Positions 45,004 to 56,836 of a stretch of DNA of 64,000 nucleotides are shown piece after piece. Below the pieces are notes generated by a model, which had not been told where the DNA came from, searched no databases, and saw only the letters and a program-made list of their open reading frames with translations. This DNA is from Proales similis. Lineage: Eukaryota > Rotifera > Eurotatoria > Ploima > Proalidae. Position 1 is the stretch's first letter, and the number at the start of each line of letters is the position of its first letter. The stretch spans positions 1,180,501-1,244,500 of the forward strand of contig JAGVRJ010000010.1 in NCBI GenBank assembly GCA_019059635.1, written 5' to 3'. Both the position numbers and the translations under genes were made by a program.

Positions 45004-45642
45004 ATGTCGAAAATTGACAGCGCGCCCTATTTCACTTGGCTAGTCGATAAGCAGCTGGCCATCTCCGCGCTGCCCTTCCATCACAGCCACTTGAACTATT
45101 TCAAGTCGAAAGGAATTCACACAATATTCGCCATTCACGACCACGTTGAGCCGCCCTTTCACACACTGAGCGGAATAGAGGTCGTTCGGCTTGATGTGGG
45201 CCAGGGCTCAAGTCCGTCGCTGCAAGACTGCAACTCGTTCGTCTCGTACGTGGAGAAAGCCAAGCGCCGAAACGAGGTAGAGCAAGCGCGACCTGCTGAA
45301 TGCAGTCGAATTAAATTTCTTCGTTTGCAGGCTGTGCTGGTCCACTCAACCCGGGGAACAGGCAGAGCGGCAGTGCTGGCCGCCTGCTACTTGATCAAGG
45401 CGTGGGAGTGTCCGGCCGATTACGTGCTAGAGCATTTGCGCTCGGTGAGACCGGCCACGATCGAGACAGAAGAGCAAGAGCAAACGGTGCGGCAATTTCA
45501 CCAACTCGCTGCGCCTTCTTTCAACTCGTATTATCTCAAGCGAGAGCTCAATTGGCCCAAGCAGGCCGAGTTCCTTGGACAACCCTTCGAGTACGAGGAA
45601 ACAATGCCCGTTCCCGAGCAATACCAGTTGCGAGTAGACTAG
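45004..45642 (+). CDS. DUSP23-like dual-specificity phosphatase, catalytic Cys replaced by Ser
   Basis: Exons 45004-45276 and 45331-45642 give 194 residues, longer than human DUSP23 (150) mainly at the C-terminus. Matches include FTWLVDKQLAISALP (human FSWVLPGRLAGLALP), the RLDV loop with the general-acid Asp, ACYLIKAWE, LRSVRPATIETEEQEQ (human IRRLRPGSIETYEQEK). The phosphate-binding loop, HCALGFGRTG in human, reads HSTRGTGRAA here: the nucleophilic Cys is Ser and the following Thr is Ala. The expected activity is therefore lost, making this a candidate pseudophosphatase that may still bind phosphoproteins. The 54-nt intron has no stop and is a multiple of three, so retention would insert 18 residues before the loop. 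A TTTCGCAG acceptor-like motif lies upstream of the ATG. Confidence 0.82.
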   Translation: MSKIDSAPYFTWLVDKQLAISALPFHHSHLNYFKSKGIHTIFAIHDHVEPPFHTLSGIEVVRLDVGQGSSPSLQDCNSFVSYVEKAKRRNEVEQARPAECSRIKFLRLQAVLVHSTRGTGRAAVLAACYLIKAWECPADYVLEHLRSVRPATIETEEQEQTVRQFHQLAAPSFNSYYLKRELNWPKQAEFLGQPFEYEETMPVPEQYQLRVD

Positions 45643-46462
45643 AACTGCCTCGTCATCGACGTTTTCCCCTTCTCTTGGCTTCATACATCCCTCTTAGCAA
45701 TCCCCTTCACAAACACACACAAACACACACACACGGGCTCAATTGCCCTTTTGCTAAAAATTAAATGAATAATGCGTTGAATCGAATACAAGCCAACAAG
45801 TAAATAATTACGCAATCGCTTTTGTTCGACGCTGACATCTTAGGTGAAGAGAAAGAGAAAATGCTGGTGCGCAATTAAATGCTCGTCTGATGGCTGTTTA
45901 GGACTGGGCGAGCGAGACAGAAAGATAAAGCCAAGTGGTAGTCAGGCAGGCAGGAAGGCAGACAGACAAGTAGAGATTGCGGCTCGCAGATAAACAAGCC
46001 CAAAGAGGCTGAGATGCTTAATGAGGAGGAAAACGATCAGCTGGATAATTGAATTTATTTATCGACTTGAACGAAACAAAGCAGAGCGCTTCAGAGTTTA
46101 TAAAGCCGTGCCAGTCGAGAAGAGTCGAGCGGCTCAGCGACTCGTGGGGCTAAATAATCTGTCCAATCAATATTGTAAATCGATAATAAAAAGTAAGAAA
46201 GACGAAAAAAAGAAGAAGAAGATTAAATGTTGCAGAATTGATGACTAGCCGAGCTAGTTGGTCGGCCAGTTGAACGTCTCTTTCGGTCGATCATATGTTC
46301 AGAAGTATAAAGAGTTTTCAGGGATTAGAATTGTTGTTATTGTGTGTTTAAGTGGAAAAACTAGGAGCTGCAGCAGCGTCAGAGCAGTGTTTGATAGCAG
46401 TCAAGGGTGGTCGAGTAGCATGAGTGCACATAGACGGGCGCATAGACGACGATCTGGCGAGC
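45643..46462. other. Region between convergent genes
   Basis: It contains a CA run at about 45713-45735, a GGCAGACA-type short tandem stretch near 45945-45970, and the Rab7 3' region. No gene is supported. Confidence 0.4.
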
Positions 46463-47141
46463 TCAGCAAGAGCACGAAGAGGACTGCGAGCGGCTGGGCT
46501 GATTGCCGAGATCGATGTGCTCTGGCACGTCCTGATAAATGTCCTGCTCTTTCTCGCGGGCGAGTGCGTTGCGCGCGATGGTCTGGAAGGCCTGCTCCAC
46601 GTTTATGGCCTCCTTGGCGCTCGTCTCAAAGTAGGGCAAGTTGTTCTTCTCTTGGCACCATTGCGTCGCTTTCTTGCCCGTCACTCCTCGGCTCTCGACC
46701 ATGTCCACCTTGTTGCCGATGACCACGAACGGAAAGTTCTCTGGCTCTTTGGGCGACGCCTGGATAAGAAACTCGTCTCGCCAGCTTTCCAGATTCTTGA
46801 ACGACGTGGGCGACGTTACATCGTAGACAAGCACGCAGCAGTCGGCGCCTCTATAAAACGCGACGCCCAAGCTCTGGAAGCGCTCCTGGCCTGCTGTGTC
46901 CCAAATCTAAACGAACTTGCTTCACTACTCTCTCCGGCCTGGTCTGAGCTGCACTCCTTACCTGCATGGTCACTAGTCGGTCGTCGATCATCACCTCTTT
47001 GGTGAGGAAGTCGGCGCCAATGGTCGCTTTGTATTGGTTGTTGAACTTTTTGTTCACATACTGGTTCATGAGGGAAGTCTTGCCGACTCCGCTGTCGCCC
47101 AAAATGATCACTTTGAGCAGCACTTTCTTTCTCGACGCCAT
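46463..47141 (-). CDS. RAB7A: Small GTPase Rab7
   Basis: Exons 47141-46962 and 46906-46463 (55-nt intron) give 207 residues, the same length as human RAB7A. All GTPase motifs are present: [10 protein letters not shown] (P-loop), the [13 protein letters not shown] switch I/effector region, [13 protein letters not shown] (switch II), NKVD and ETSAKEA. The C-terminus ends SSSCSC, a two-cysteine geranylgeranylation signal. Rab7 controls traffic to late endosomes and lysosomes, and autophagosome maturation. The start is fixed by the conserved [16 protein letters not shown]. Upstream of the ATG on the same strand an AATTTAG acceptor-like motif precedes the 5' UTR. Confidence 0.97.
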
Positions 47142-48930
47142 TCTCCTCCAATCAGTTGGCTTTTACTCTCTTTGATCAGTTTCTAAATTTTAATCAAAAC
47201 AAAAGCCTATTCAATACACCGCTCAAGTCTGTCGAAATATAGAGACGAAGAGAGAGAAAGGGCCGAGTGGTGGTGATGGAAACTCTGAACGAGCGATTAT
47301 GTCGCATCTTTTCGCCCGAGATAGGCGATCAGGTGACACCGCACAACACACACTTACACAAGAGCGGCCGGCCAGTTGGCAGTTTGTGGCGCGCCTCTGC
47401 CAAAACTCAACTCGTCAACTGGAAAGAATAAACATGGCGCCGCCGAGTGTCAACCGTCACGTCAAGCTAGCTGGGTCAAAGACGGCATCGCTTACAATGC
47501 TCCGAGTCGTAGGTGAAAAATGCAAATGCGTAGTTGATGTTGTTGTGTTGCTCGCTCGTCTCCCTTTCTGAACAGCCTCTGTATTCATGATTATATTTAT
47601 ACGCAATGCAACGAGAGAGAGAGAGAGAGAGAGTATGAATGATTTGGAAGCGTAGAGAAAGAAAAGGAAAACTTATTCAAAATTATGAATCTAAAATGCC
47701 CTGCGATTATAATAAATGCACGGCTTTCTCTTTGGATATTGGTCCGGCCCGGCACCGTTCGTGCGACGCGGTCGCGACTTAGTCTTCTTCTTCAGGCCAT
47801 GTGAGGCAGATAGCTTGGGTCATGTGAGCTTGTCGCCAATTTGCCCCTATCAACTTGCAACGTGACCCATCGTGCTCCTGTCTCGTCTATTCGTCTTCGT
47901 CTATTTCATAATTCAAGCCCGGCACTGGTCCTCTTCTACCTCCCTTCAGACGAGCGAGACATGCAGCCAAGCCTTTTACTCTCTGCTCTGTCGCTGCTCG
48001 GATCGTCGCTCAACCAACTCTGTTCGTTCAGCATTTCTATTTACTTTACTTTTGACCGGTCTCAGCAAAAGTTTGCTGATGAACTCAAACTGCGAAAAAA
48101 GTCGATTCAAACCAACTGTAGAATGTTTGTCGTGGTTAAAAAAAAAAAGCGAAGAAAATAAAATTGAAATGTGGTCTGGTCTGGCTCTCTGTGGACTGAC
48201 GCTGACACAATCGTGTTTGCCTAAGTAGAAGAGAAACAGAGGGAAAACAAGAGCGCCCACGAGGCAAAGACATCCCAAGGCAAAACCAATCAGAGTGTCG
48301 TTGAACGAGAGAAACTAATCAGGCACATTCTCGAATGGCGTTGCAAGGCAGCTCGAGAATTGCGAACTTGTGCGCAATTTCCGCATGTTTTCCCTTTCGA
48401 AAAAGTTTTTGGCAAATTCGTCGACGTCGAGTTGACTTTATGTGGCAAACAGAGCTCGGGGACAGAGAGAGGCTGAGGAGAGAGAACTCCATCAGCAGCA
48501 GTGGCAGCGATCGATATTCGCTCTTGTTTACCTTGCTTTTCGCTCCTCAAGGATATAAATACCTGTTGCTGTTGTTATTGCCGCCGTGGCTGCTTGACGA
48601 TCTGATGAATTTTTCATTAAAACAATCGATTATATTTCTCTGACGACGACGCCTGTCTCTAGTTGGTAAAACTTGGCGTCTCTGTGCAGATCGCGCGCGC
48701 GCACACACACAGACTAGACCAAGCGAGAGTTGGAATTTCTATAAATTTTAATTAAGCGAGAACGCTTCTCAGACTTTGCTATTAAGAAGGAAACGCGGTT
48801 GGAAAATGGCCGAACAGTTTTTTTGTTGCCTCCATTTTCGAACCAGATCGATTTTTCATTTTTGCTGCTTGCCTTTAAATTATATAAAGAGAGAGAGAGA
48901 AAGTTTAGAATTAAAACGAGAAAAGAGAAA
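47142..48930. other. 1.8-kb region between divergent genes
   Basis: This is the promoter region of Rab7 and polycystin-2. It contains a GA run at about 47613-47633 and a short CG/CA run near 48691-48712. No gene is supported. Confidence 0.4.
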
Positions 48931-51900
48931 ATGTCGACGAGCCGAATTGATTCGCGACCGGCCTCTTCGGCCAGTGTGCGTCCGCCGTCGTCGATAAACG
49001 CGATGGGCTCGCAAACAGTTCTGCATGGCAGCAAAGCCGGCAAGCAAAAGAGCAACAAGAACATATTGTCGCGAATAGTGAACAGTAAGCAGCAGCAGCA
49101 GCAATCTAGAGCTCTCCTTTTTATGCGTGTCTAATCGTGCAAATCGTTGTGTAGCTCTGTGGGCCACCAGACAAACGCGAGAGGTGTCGACCAATGCCGA
49201 TCTGATGGTCAAGACCACTCTCAAAGAGCTGATCATTTACGTCGTCTTTTTGGTGATCATTTGCATCAGTAAGAGAGCCTTGCGCATTTGGCATCACTCG
49301 CCTTTCTAATCGCTGTCGTGTGTCAAGTCACATTCGGCATGACAAACGGCATTAACTTTTACTACACGAATGTGATGATGAACTTGTTCTTGGACCAGAG
49401 AACGTCCGAAGGCGCGGGCGTCACGTTCAGAGAGACCAAGTCGGTCGCCGACTTTTGGGCCGTGCACAACGAAACGCTGCTGAACGGCCTCTACTGGGAA
49501 AAGTGGTACAACGGAGAGAACGCCAGCGAGAAGGGCTTCATTTACTATGAGAACAAACTGCTCGGCGTGGCTCGTCTCAGACAGCTGCGCGTCAAAAAGG
49601 GCTCCTGCAAGGTGCACTCGTTGTTCGAAAAGGCGATCAAGGACTGCTACGACACATACTCTTACTTTGACGAGGACCAGGCGCCGTTCGGCAAATATGC
49701 CAGCGACCAGTCGAACATGAACGACACCGCGTAAGTTGGCGCCTCCCTTTTTGCGCATGATTGTGTCCTCGTCTAACTTACGCTTCAAGATTCTACTACC
49801 AGGACGCGTTCGCTGTCGAGGCTCCGATCGTGTCCGGCGAGTTTAGCACATATGGCGCCGGTGGATACGTCAAGAACTTGGCACCGACCATGGCAGAGTC
49901 CAAGCTCATCATCAAGGACCTGTTCGACAACAACTGGATCGATCGTGGCACTCGAGTCGTGTTTGTTGACTTTACTGTCTACAACGGCAACATAAATCTC
50001 TTCTGTCAAGTGAGGTGAAGTGAATTTAAGAACTCATACGTTTGTATTGTGTTCGAGTTGACCTGTTTATTTAAGACTGACAACCGAATTTCCGGCCACC
50101 GGTGGAGCCAAGGCTACTTGGACCTTCCGCAGCGTGAAGCTGATCCGCTATGTCACGCCATTCGACTACTTTATCCTGTTCTGCGAGATTGTCTTCTGCC
50201 TGTTCATTGTCTACTACTCGATCGAAGAGGCTCTTGAGGTATTGCAGTTGCGCTCTGGTCTTCGACTCGCCGACACCAAGCTGACCTTGCTCGCTTTAGA
50301 TCAAAATTCACAAGTTCAAGTACTTCAAAGAGGTCTGGAACGTACTGGACGTGGTCATTCTTCTAATCTGCTACATTTGCATGATATTCAACATTTACCG
50401 CGTGGTCAAAGTCGGCCAAATGCTCGACTCTCTCTTGCAAGACGACTCCAAGTTCGCCGACTTTGACTCGTTGGCCTACTGGCAGATTCAGTTCAATCGC
50501 GCAATGGCTGTCACCGCTTTCCTCTCCTGGGTCAAAGTAAGGCATCAAGCTCGCCGCCTAAATTCCGCCTCAGTTTTAATCAAATGCTTGGCCACATAAA
50601 ATATAGTTCTTCAAATATATCAGCTTCAACAAGACCATGACCCAACTGAGCTCCACTCTGGGCCGATGCGCCAAGGACATTCTCGGCTTCGCCGTCATGT
50701 TCTACATTGTGTTTTTCGCCTACGCCCAGCTCGGCTATCTCTTGTTCGGCTCGACCGTGCCCGACTATTCGACATTCACCAACACTCTGTAAGTGGCCTC
50801 TAGTCATCAGTACACTTGCGGCGTTCGTTTTTAACTCAAGCGTTCGAAATCAGCTTCACACTGTTCCGAATAATTCTGGGCGACTTTGACTTTCCGGCGC
50901 TTGAGAGCCAGAGCCGTGTGCTGGGCCCCATTTACTTCCTCAGCTACGTGTTCTTTGTCTTCTTCGTCCTACTCAACATGTTTTTGGCCATCATAAACGA
51001 CACCTACAGCGAAGTCAAGTCGGACATTGATGAGTCACAGCCTGACTTTGAGCTGAGCGCCTTCTTCAAGCGCGGCTATGACAAGGTGCTTAAGAAGATG
51101 CATTTGAAAAAGGACAAGATCGCCGACATCCAGCAAGCGCTCGAGACCGCCAACACAAACGGCGACACCACACTGAACTTTGACGAGTGGCGAAAGGAGC
51201 TGAGAGTAAGACGATGACTGGACTGCAAGTCGAAACGAAACTAAAACTCTGTTTGCCAGAAACGAGGCTACGCAGACGCAGAGATCGAGGCCTACTTTGC
51301 CAAATACGACACGGACGGCAATCGAGATCTCACGGCCGAAGAGCAGGAGAAAATGAGAAACGACCTGAACATTCAGTTCAACCAGCTGAACCGCGAGATC
51401 AGCGATGTGAACCAGGCCAAAGAGGAGCTGGACGAGTAATTCTTTTCTTTTTTTTTTGTTGTTTGCTGTTGCTTTTGAACAAGAGATCAATTGGTGAAGG
51501 ATGTCGCCAGAAGAGCTGATGGCAGAAGAGACGGCCAAGAAAGCAAACCTGGTCACTCCGGCTGAGTTCAAGATCATCACTGCCCGAGTGGAGAACATGG
51601 AGGCCTCGATCGGCAACATTGTCACCAGAGTAAGTTGCTGCTCGCTTTATTGTGAAACTGTGCACAAAACACGAGGTTAAACCAAAACTCGTTAATCAGA
51701 TCGACTCGGTGCTCGATAAACTCGAAGCGATTGAACGAGCCAAACTCAAGCGACGAGAGGCCATGTCCAAGATTCTGGACAAGCTGAACGAGGTGAGTGG
51801 CCAGGTCTAGCGTACGATTGAAATATGCAAAATGAACCGTTCGTCGCTAAAGGCCAACAGTCTGCAAGATGACGAGAAGCGTCTGCAGCTTCAGCAGATG

Positions 51901-52038
51901 GTCCGCGATGAGCTTAAGAAGTGGGACGGTGCCGCATCACGTCCAGACACCGGCGCTGGTCTGTCCAGCCGAGCGGCGAGCGCGACCAGCAACACGCTCG
52001 ACGTCAACAGGCAACGCAGCCCGTGGCCTCAGCAATAA
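48931..52038 (+). CDS. PKD2: Polycystin-2, TRPP cation channel
   Basis: Twelve exons, 48931-49084, 49155-49268, 49328-49730, 49790-50014, 50076-50238, 50300-50536, 50607-50788, 50854-51205, 51260-51435, 51500-51629, 51700-51792 and 51853-52038, join to 804 residues. After an N-terminal tail come S1 ([12 protein letters not shown]), the large polycystin (TOP) domain with [30 protein letters not shown] and [14 protein letters not shown], then S2-S6. The pore has [13 protein letters not shown] with the LGD filter, and S6 is [21 protein letters not shown]. The cytosolic tail has an EF-hand ([14 protein letters not shown]) and a coiled coil containing [12 protein letters not shown]. Polycystin-2 is a cilium and ER cation channel that often pairs with polycystin-1. 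Exon 10 start was set at 51500 to keep phase. Introns are 54-70 nt. Confidence 0.96.
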
Positions 52039-55000
52039 ACCTGCGCAGCCCACAAGCACACTCGATCCCAGTGCTAATGTGCTCTGGCAATGCTGTTGCT
52101 GCTTCTCTTTTCCCTTCATATTCCCAAACAACAAACAAAAAGACAAACATAATCTTAGATGACTGTCTCGAATAGTGAAATGACGACTCGCACGCGTCGC
52201 CTAGCGCTTCAGCCAATTCGAATAAAACTAAAAAACAAACAAACTAGAAATTCGATTGAAGGACAATTTTTCTCAATAAACATTCGCTTCGTTCCCGCGC
52301 GTGTTGGTTGCTCATTTGTTTCCGCAATAATAAACTACTTTGCTCTTTTTAATATTTCTGTTTGCTCTCTCTCTCTTCGCCTGCGCTGTCCTTGCTCCTT
52401 CTTTCTCATCAATGTCGAGCTCTGTCCGACTCATTTCAATTCCCCAATGGGCCACACGTGTTGATCAGCAACGTTTCGATCGTGTCGTAAACCCCGCACA
52501 TCCGTGTCTTGTTCGTCTTTTTCAATTGTCATCAAAGTCATCGCAGATGCTGTAGGTCGTAAATCGCTCATTCGACTCTGCCTCGCCATGGTATTCGCGT
52601 TTGTTTAGACGCGGCATTTTTCTCCCTCGTCTCTTTATCTCATTTGTTATTTCAATTTGCTGTGCTGATGCGACCTTAATCGCTGCCCGCTTATGTAATG
52701 TAAGATGCGCGTCCGGGGCCTTGTATTGGCTCAATGGGCGTAATCGAGCAATAGCAGCAGAAGCAGCATCAAGAGCGCGCCATTCGCAAATAGTTTACAT
52801 AATCGAAGAATTAACCACGCGTAGCGATTTTGATTGGCCTGATTGAGTGGACAGTAAAGCTCACACAGAGCAGCCACTTGATCGACCTGAACGATCGATT
52901 CGTGTAAAAAATATCGCATACGCAATGAGCGAACGAGCGAGGCAGTCAGAGAAGAGAAGAAGCATTGACCAGCAGCAGCCGACGAGCGAACAAGAAGGCC
53001 AAGTGGAGTGTGCGGGTGGGCGCGGTGGCCTGACGACCACCCACTCACAGGAATGCTTATGTCCGCGCGATTAATTTTGATCGCTGCAGGAATTCTACAA
53101 ACAATCTAGTCTCCGCTGCATCTTCTATCAAATAAGTAAATAATTAACTAATTAAGAGCGGTCTATTTTGCCTGTGTTTGTTTGGAGGCATTGACGCCCC
53201 TGAACGTGGACGTTGTTACTGCTCGCTCGTTTGTTCCTCGTTCTCTGTTCTCGGCAAGAGCTGTATGCGCTGAATTACGGATCGGCAACTATCAAATTCT
53301 CTCTCTGGCCCGTCTTGCTGCGTCAATCTGAGTCATCATTGCATCTGAACGCCGCACAATTTGATAAAAAAAAAACAACAACAACAACAACTGAGAATTG
53401 TAATCTCAGACAAGAAGAAGCCCATTCAGGGTTAAATATTCGCAGTTGAGTAATTGAGCAGTTTGGCTTCTGTTCTGCAGAGTCAATTCATTCTTTGGTT
53501 TACGCTTCTTCCATTCCATTGTGATAGGCTGGCCAGCTCATTGAGGACAATAAGAGGCAGCGAGCGCCAGGCAGAATGAAAACAGAGCCACACAGGCCGA
53601 TAGAGCGAGAGCGAGAGAGAGAGAGAAAGGTAAAGAGAGTGAAGCAGAAACGAGCGAGTTGTTTTAACCTGATCGTGATGAACATAAAGCAGGTGTTAGT
53701 CCATTCACTGATCTATTTTTACACCTGAGCTCTCTATCTGCTCGAGCAATCGCATTCATGCCATCGGCTCGATCGGCCAAGAGCGCATTCACTTGAGCGA
53801 TCAACTTTCACATTGTTTGCTATCTGCAGCATCTTTGTTGCGGCCCCCCCCCATTAGACGCCGGATGTGTCTGGCTCGTGTCTTGTTACTGTCATCGACT
53901 CGACGCTCGTGACCGCCCAGCGCAATAGTTTGATCGATTTTTTGTTTGTTCAATGTTCGAACATTCTACAGCGATCGCCGACCGGCCATAAACGACGACC
54001 ACGTCAGAGTAATTTGATAGCGGCTAACTAGACGGCAAGAGGTGCGCAGGCCCAGTTAACTACACACACAGCCGGACATGTCCGGTCAAATATTGTTCAA
54101 TCAAATAGATTGAATGAAGCCGGAGTGGAAAGTTTCGAAAGTATTCAGGTGCCGGCAGAGTTCAAACGAGCGCCAAACAAGAGCCATGTGGTGATCGTTG
54201 CCGATGCTGGTGGCCTGTTTGACCTGATCAACGCGACGCAATCATCTGAAGTGGGTGGCCAAAACACCAGGCCCCTTCCTCTCTCTCTCTCTCTCTTCAC
54301 CTGATCTTTCATCAGGCTGTCATGTTTATTCGCGCCCCCTCTCATCTCCCCTATTTCGTTCTAATAGGCGCACCGCCGCGCATCATCGTCAGTTTGATAC
54401 GTTTCCATTTCCAACTTTAGAATCAGATCCGATGGCCACCGATGGCTGTTGTTGCTGTTGCTTAATCTCATTTTTTGCTAATTCTATTTTAAGGCCAGTG
54501 CGAACGTGTGCGCGCGTGTGTTCAGACGACGAGCTCAGGGTGGCGCAATGAACAAAGTCAAGCCGGACAGAGAGAAGCAGACCACCGGATGACGGCGATC
54601 ATCATCATGGTCGTTTGCGGCAGGTCTAATTTAGGCTTTTAGTTTATGGCGCTCACGCATAAGCCCTAAATGCATTTGTGTTGTAGCACGATTAATTCAT
54701 GATCGCGTTCGCCACAATGGGATTTAGGGCTCAATCAAAAGCGAGAGCGCTCTTTTTCTTGTCAGAAATTGCGCATTCTCTTTGAGATCGAGCTGCTACT
54801 GCTGCTGCTTGTGCTGCCTGTCCGCCGCCGCCGTCGTCGTCTTGGCCTTAAAAGCATATTTGCATATCGGCTTAGGCGTAATCGATTCTCATTCGATCAT
54901 GATCGTGGTCGTCGCGATTGAACGCCTGAATCAAGCCAATCTGCAAGACGGTGAGCGAGTCTCCTTAGGGCCTTGTCTCAGCGAGTAATTTACTCGTTTG

Positions 55001-55695
55001 TGTCCATTTCTCTGTATAGCTCGTTCGCTTTCCCCCGGCGAACTCCATTTGCTCGATCACGACACGACTTGAGCAAGTGAACATCCGCTCGAACAAGTTT
55101 TTTAATTAGTCCCAGCCTGCAGATGAGCTCATCGAGCTGTGTCATTATTTTGATTAGTGGACAAGTTTGGCTCGGCTAATTGCGCACGTCATGATAAGTC
55201 GAATGTGGCCAGGTGGCCAAGTTCGTTCATTCACTGGCATTCGTCCATTTGCTCGTCGGCTCGCTCGAGCAAGTTTCGTAATAAGGCGCCTAATTGGACA
55301 CCCATCAATCAGACCAACAGAATAATGTATAACAGCCTCCTGCTCATGAGCTTGGACTCAATCACCGGCCGTGCTTGTACTTGGATAATCTTAATTTTAA
55401 ATTAGTTGTCGACTTTGTATAAAGACGAGTGAGACGCGCCTCTCGCAGTCAAGGCAACAAAGAGCTTCGCTTTCTCTCAAAGCCGATAAGTTTCTCACCT
55501 TGGGCGCCGCTCTTTCCTACACGTTCGGCGTCTAAAAACATATAAAATATTTCTAACCCGATTAACGCCCACAAGCCGCGTCGTCGCCGATCACTTCATT
55601 TGTTGATTGCAGTTTCGATCGCTCGCTTCAATAGTCCGCTTTCTAAAATTCCACTTTTCACTTTTAGACTCAAAGAGCAAACAGTTCAGAATCAA
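52039..55695. other. 3.6-kb region without a supported gene
   Basis: After the PKD2 3' UTR there are only short ORFs. The best of them, at 54110-54304 (MNEAGVESFESIQ start, VVIVADAGGLFDLI), looks coding by eye but has no visible partner exon. There is a run of about nine C at 53844-53852, a CT run at 54281-54297, and a CTTTTAG acceptor-like motif at about 55668 before the next gene. Confidence 0.4.
52221..52226 (+). terminator. Polyadenylation signal of PKD2
   Basis: AATAAA lies about 180 nt after the stop. Confidence 0.45.
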
Positions 55696-56658
55696 ATGTG
55701 GACCAGCGAGAGAAAGCGTCGTTCGATCCGTCTGCAGATCGATCTGCCCGTACTGGACGAGCAGGAGAGCGTGGTTGCGTCGCACGTAGACGAATACTTT
55801 TCAAGCAAGAGCTCGGATGCCGTTGGCGGCAAGATAAGCGTCAAGATCAAGGTCGACCTGGGCGCTCAGCGCAAATCCAGATTTCCGGCGGCCACTTCGA
55901 GCTCGAGCGGCTATTCGTCCGGCTCGTCCGTGTCGCCGGTCTACACGCCCGAGTGTCTGAGAGCGTGCCAGAACGTCCGCGCGTCTTGCTCCATTCAAAA
56001 GCGCAAAGCAGAGCAGACGTACGTAAACGAGCTGGCCAAAGTGCAGCCGGTATCTGTCTACGATCGACTTGATTACACCAACAAGCGTCGACATTCAATC
56101 GCCTCGTCGATAGCGTCGGTCTCTTCAAGCTCATCGCTTTCGATGCTCTCCAGCGAGCCGAAATCGGACAACGACGACGACAACGAAGAAAGAGAGAACG
56201 ACTACGAGGAGCTGGCTGAATTCAAAGAGCCAAGTGCCGGCTATCAGCAATTGGACCAGTTTCAGTCTTCAACGCGACCGGTCAAGCGAACATACGGCGC
56301 GGCCAGTCGCGACAAGCACCACGCCACTCTGGGCGGCGGCGTGAAAAAGGCCAACTTGAAGCGCGAGTACACTCTAAACGAGATATTGCAAAATTTGAAA
56401 CAGTTCAAGAAGGAGGCAAGCGAGCAGGAGCAGCGGGCCGAATGCCTGTCCGAGCAGCGTCCGTGCGTCTCCTTTCTAAAGCAGCTGTTTGAGTTCAAAT
56501 CTAATCCAACAGTGGCCGGCGTCTCCTCGCGAGCCAAGTTCCTCAATTCGTCCTCTGTCCGCTCTGAAAAGCAGAAAGCGCCTCACCACAACGAGCAGCA
56601 GCCACAGCCGCAACACAGCTACGTAAACGAAAGAATTTCCAAGCCAGTCAGAGTCTGA
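55696..56658 (+). CDS. Ser-rich nuclear-type protein, unknown
   Basis: A single exon of 320 residues from the first ATG after an acceptor-like CTTTTAG. It is hydrophilic: a basic start (ERKRRSIRLQ), a Ser/Gly run (SSSSGYSSGSSVSP near residue 68), KRRHSIASSIASVSSSSSLS around residue 135, then an acidic block DNDDDNEERENDYEE. A short helix with ILQNLKQFKK follows, then VSFLKQLFEFK. No domain is recognised. Coding is supported by frame length, base use like that of neighbours, and AATAAA at 56728. It is tail-to-tail with IFT57, with only 178 bp between the stops. Confidence 0.6.
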   Translation: MWTSERKRRSIRLQIDLPVLDEQESVVASHVDEYFSSKSSDAVGGKISVKIKVDLGAQRKSRFPAATSSSSGYSSGSSVSPVYTPECLRACQNVRASCSIQKRKAEQTYVNELAKVQPVSVYDRLDYTNKRRHSIASSIASVSSSSSLSMLSSEPKSDNDDDNEERENDYEELAEFKEPSAGYQQLDQFQSSTRPVKRTYGAASRDKHHATLGGGVKKANLKREYTLNEILQNLKQFKKEASEQEQRAECLSEQRPCVSFLKQLFEFKSNPTVAGVSSRAKFLNSSSVRSEKQKAPHHNEQQPQPQHSYVNERISKPVRV

Positions 56659-56727
56659 GAAAGCAGCCGACAGCCACTCCATTCCTCGATTTATTTATCA
56701 CTTTGTGTTTATTTAATAATCTGTTTG

Positions 56728-56733
56728 AATAAA
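56728..56733 (+). terminator. Polyadenylation signal of the Ser-rich gene
   Basis: AATAAA lies 70 nt after the stop; the IFT57 signal (TTTATT, read on the minus strand) lies about 60 nt further right. Confidence 0.5.
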
Positions 56734-56836
56734 TTTAATCTTGTATTAACTGCGCCCTGTCAAGTGAGAGGCAGAGTTTTTGTTGTTGAACATTTATTTC
56801 GAGCAAAAGACAGAGAAAAACGACTGTCGGATGGGA

